From Atopsyche davidsoni (taxonomy: Eukaryota > Arthropoda > Insecta > Trichoptera > Hydrobiosidae): a stretch of DNA of 64,000 bases. Made by a program: the position numbers and the translations under genes. Numbering within the stretch: position 1 is the stretch's first letter; the number at the start of each line of letters is the position of its first letter. Below, piece by piece: positions 61,975 through 64,000 of this stretch. Under the pieces are notes generated by a model. It worked only from the letters and a program-made list of their open reading frames with translations. It ran no database searches and was not told where the DNA came from. The DNA lies in the NCBI GenBank assembly GCA_022113835.1, contig JAILWY010000019.1, forward strand, positions 6,410,001 through 6,474,000, in the 5' to 3' direction.

Positions 61975-62395
61975 AAAGAGGTCGCTATCGGCCGGTTGCC
62001 ATTCGGTCGTCAGTTGCGTCGCGGCGCGTGTAGAGGGCTTGAGTGATGCGATCGTCCGGCTCGTTTTTGCTGCAGCAGGTTTCGCCGGCTCCCATGCAAG
62101 ACCGAGCCGCGCGGTTAATGAAATTCGAAAAAAACTTCATGAATATTTGAGAGACATAACCTAAAAGGCTCTTGGGCGGCGGGGCGGGGGCTGGGCGCGC
62201 CGGCAGGGCGGCGTCCCCCGGGCTGCACCACTAATGGGCTTCGCGAGCTCCTGGGTAAAAAACTCTCTTTCTGGTTTGGACCGAGAATTCCCTCAGCGAG
62301 CTGAGGAGCGGTCAGTGGCTCCGACGACCTTGCATGTCCTTGAGAGCGAGCTCACTGCACCGCCGGAGCGCCGCCGCGGCGTGCGATTCAATTCT
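61975..62395. promoter_or_regulatory. CpG-rich island, possible promoter or unclassified repeat
   Basis: A roughly 420-bp block rich in CG dinucleotides, including GGGCGGCGGGGCGG-type and GGCGCGCCGG-type runs, stands out from AT-rich flanks. It holds no long ORF and no terminal repeats that I can see. It could be a distal promoter/5' exon of the minus-strand Ack gene, a promoter of a gene to the right, or part of a GC-rich transposon. A TCAGTTGCG string near 62010 resembles an insect initiator. Confidence 0.3.
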
Positions 62396-62519
62396 GAATA
62401 AGATAAATTATTTCCAATCGGATGTGCCCACTGACTAGGCCCAATATTATTTCAAATTTTATATCAAATTTTCGAATAAAATACAAACTACTGTGTGCAC
62501 TCCGAAAATAGCATTAATA

Positions 62520-63408
62520 CAGTAAAACCTCGATATAACGGACCCCTGTTAAACGGACAAAAATCATACATGTAATGAAATCACAATCATACATATAATG
62601 AATATTTTACTAAACGTATAGAAGTTGAATAGATAATTTGAAGTTCCGTTATTTTCTATGTTAACATGTGTTAAGGATCACTTTTGAAGGTCATACTGCG
62701 TATAATAATACAGTAAAACCTCGATATAACGGACCCCTGTTTAACGGACAAAAAATCATACATATAATGAATATTTTACTAAACGTATAGAAGTTGAATA
62801 GATAATTTGAAGTTCCGTTATTTTCTATGTTAACATGTGTTAAGGATCACTTTTGAGGGTCATACTGCGTATAATAATACAGTAAAACCTTGATATAACG
62901 GACCCCTGTTTAACGGACAAAAAATCATACATATAATGAATATTTTACTAAACGTATAGAAGTTGAATAGATAATTTGAAGTTCCGTTATTTTCTATGTT
63001 AACATGTGTTAAGGATCACTTTTGAGGGTCATACTGCGTATAATAATACAGTAAAACCTCGATATAACGGACCCCGTTTAACGGACAAAAAATCATACAT
63101 ATAATGAATATTTTACTAAACGTATAGAAGTTGAATAGATAATTTGAAGTTCCGTTATTTTCTATGTTAACATGTGTTAAGGATCACTTTTGAGGGTCAT
63201 ACTGCGTATAATAATGCAGTGAAACCTCGATATAACGGACCCCTGTTTAACGGACAAAAAATCATACATATAATGAATATTTTACTAAACGTATAGAAGT
63301 TGAATAGATAATTTGAAGTTCCGTTATTTTCTATGTTAACATGTGTTAAGGATCACTTTTGAGGGTCATACTGCGTATAATAATACAGTAAAACCTCGAT
63401 ATAACGGA
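62520..63408. repeat. Tandem array of about 169-bp units (five units plus a partial)
   Basis: Unit starts (CAGTAAAACCTCGATATAAC) are at 62520, 62711, 62880, 63049, 63217 and 63386, so periods are 191, 169, 169, 168 and 169. The first unit is longer by an internal duplication of about 22 bp around ATCATACAT. Units are nearly identical apart from single changes and a small deletion in the fourth. The opening motif resembles terminal repeats of pogo-type elements, so the array may derive from one. Confidence 0.9.
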
Positions 63409-64000
63409 CAAAAAATCCGGTCAAATGTAACAAAAAATAAAAACGTTTTAAATGCGGAAATTCGTAAAAAAAACCGTAGTTTTCGAGAGCTGATTAAAAA
63501 TAGCAAACTTCAAAAGTGCCAACGAAACTTGATTCCTTTATAGTAGGATTACCGAAAGGAAACTCACTTCACGACGAGTGTCCGAAGACAATTAAATACA
63601 ATTTCATTTGTGTTTTGTATTTTTTACTCATATCTAAGTACATACAGTATATTTTTACTTTGTTTTACTGAACACGCTTTGATTATCAAAAAAGTTAATA
63701 TTATCATAATTATAATCAAAAAACACGGAGCTATACAAATAACCATGCGAATTCATCTTAATGAAACTTTCTGATACATATGTAATTATTTTGTAAACAA
63801 TAAATTCAATCGCATCAATTGGAAATATAAAGCAATGGTTACAAGCGTGCACTCTGGCCATTCCCGAACCACTCGTTTTAACTATAAAAATCAATTTTCG
63901 TCAATTATTATACCCTCAAAAGTGACCCTCAAGGTGGTTACATATGTAACTGTTGTTATTAAAATACTTTTCACAGAAAACTGAAGAAATCTGATTAAAA
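63409..64000. other. Right-edge flank, no gene seen
   Basis: AT-rich DNA after the tandem array. Short ORFs on both strands have no recognisable content. Confidence 0.4.

Noticed and set aside
62520..63408. Regular direct repeats, considered as a CRISPR array
   Set aside because: Whole 169-bp units repeat with no unique spacers, in a eukaryotic genome.

Overview
The window is AT-rich, intron-rich eukaryotic DNA from an insect, probably a moth or butterfly. The evidence is a chemoreceptor of the insect gustatory family, insect-type orthologues of conserved genes split by GT-AG introns, and a dense load of DNA transposons, MITEs, an R1-like LINE and a BEL/Pao LTR element. The order Lepidoptera is an inference; no single feature proves it. 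Nothing resembles a bacterial operon, phage or CRISPR locus.

Layout, left to right. The minus-strand first exon of Arp2 lies at the left edge, and the rest of that gene is outside. A three-exon minus-strand gustatory receptor (402 aa) follows at 1689-4319, then a broken Tc1-like transposon (4697-5914) and about 6 kb with no recognisable gene. DESI2, a PPPDE-type isopeptidase with six coding exons and 183 aa, is at 11970-16208. Thioredoxin (two exons, 107 aa) is at 20504-20956, and an unrecognised secreted protein with a coiled-coil tail (two exons, 359 aa) is at 22931-24330. A plus-strand nine-exon AAAP amino-acid transporter (476 aa) is at 27191-31182, followed by a 5'-truncated R1-like LINE (about 31474-32783).

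The right third is one large minus-strand gene, an Ack-type non-receptor tyrosine kinase (37244-58464). Its order is SAM-like N-terminus, tyrosine kinase, SH3, CRIB, a long linker and a C-terminal UBA domain. I placed 23 exons for the UBA form (1400 aa), plus a 2.2-kb exon with its own stop that would give an alternative form of about 1608 aa. Its introns hold a piggyBac-type TTAA-flanked MITE and a deleted BEL/Pao element with a target-site duplication. The last 6 kb is a pile-up of repeats: a hAT remnant with a (TA)n tract, a TA-flanked MITE, a second hAT-like MITE, a 0.4-kb CpG-rich island of unknown role, and a tandem array of about 169-bp units.

The genes do not form a pathway; they are independent neighbours. 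Exon boundaries were set by hand from splice sites and reading phase, and every reported model keeps phase across all its introns. The most unusual signals are two hammerhead-ribozyme-like cores inside Penelope-like repeats, the alternative 3' end of the Ack gene, the orphan secreted protein, the isolated CpG island, and the satellite-like array whose units carry a transposon-terminus-like motif.
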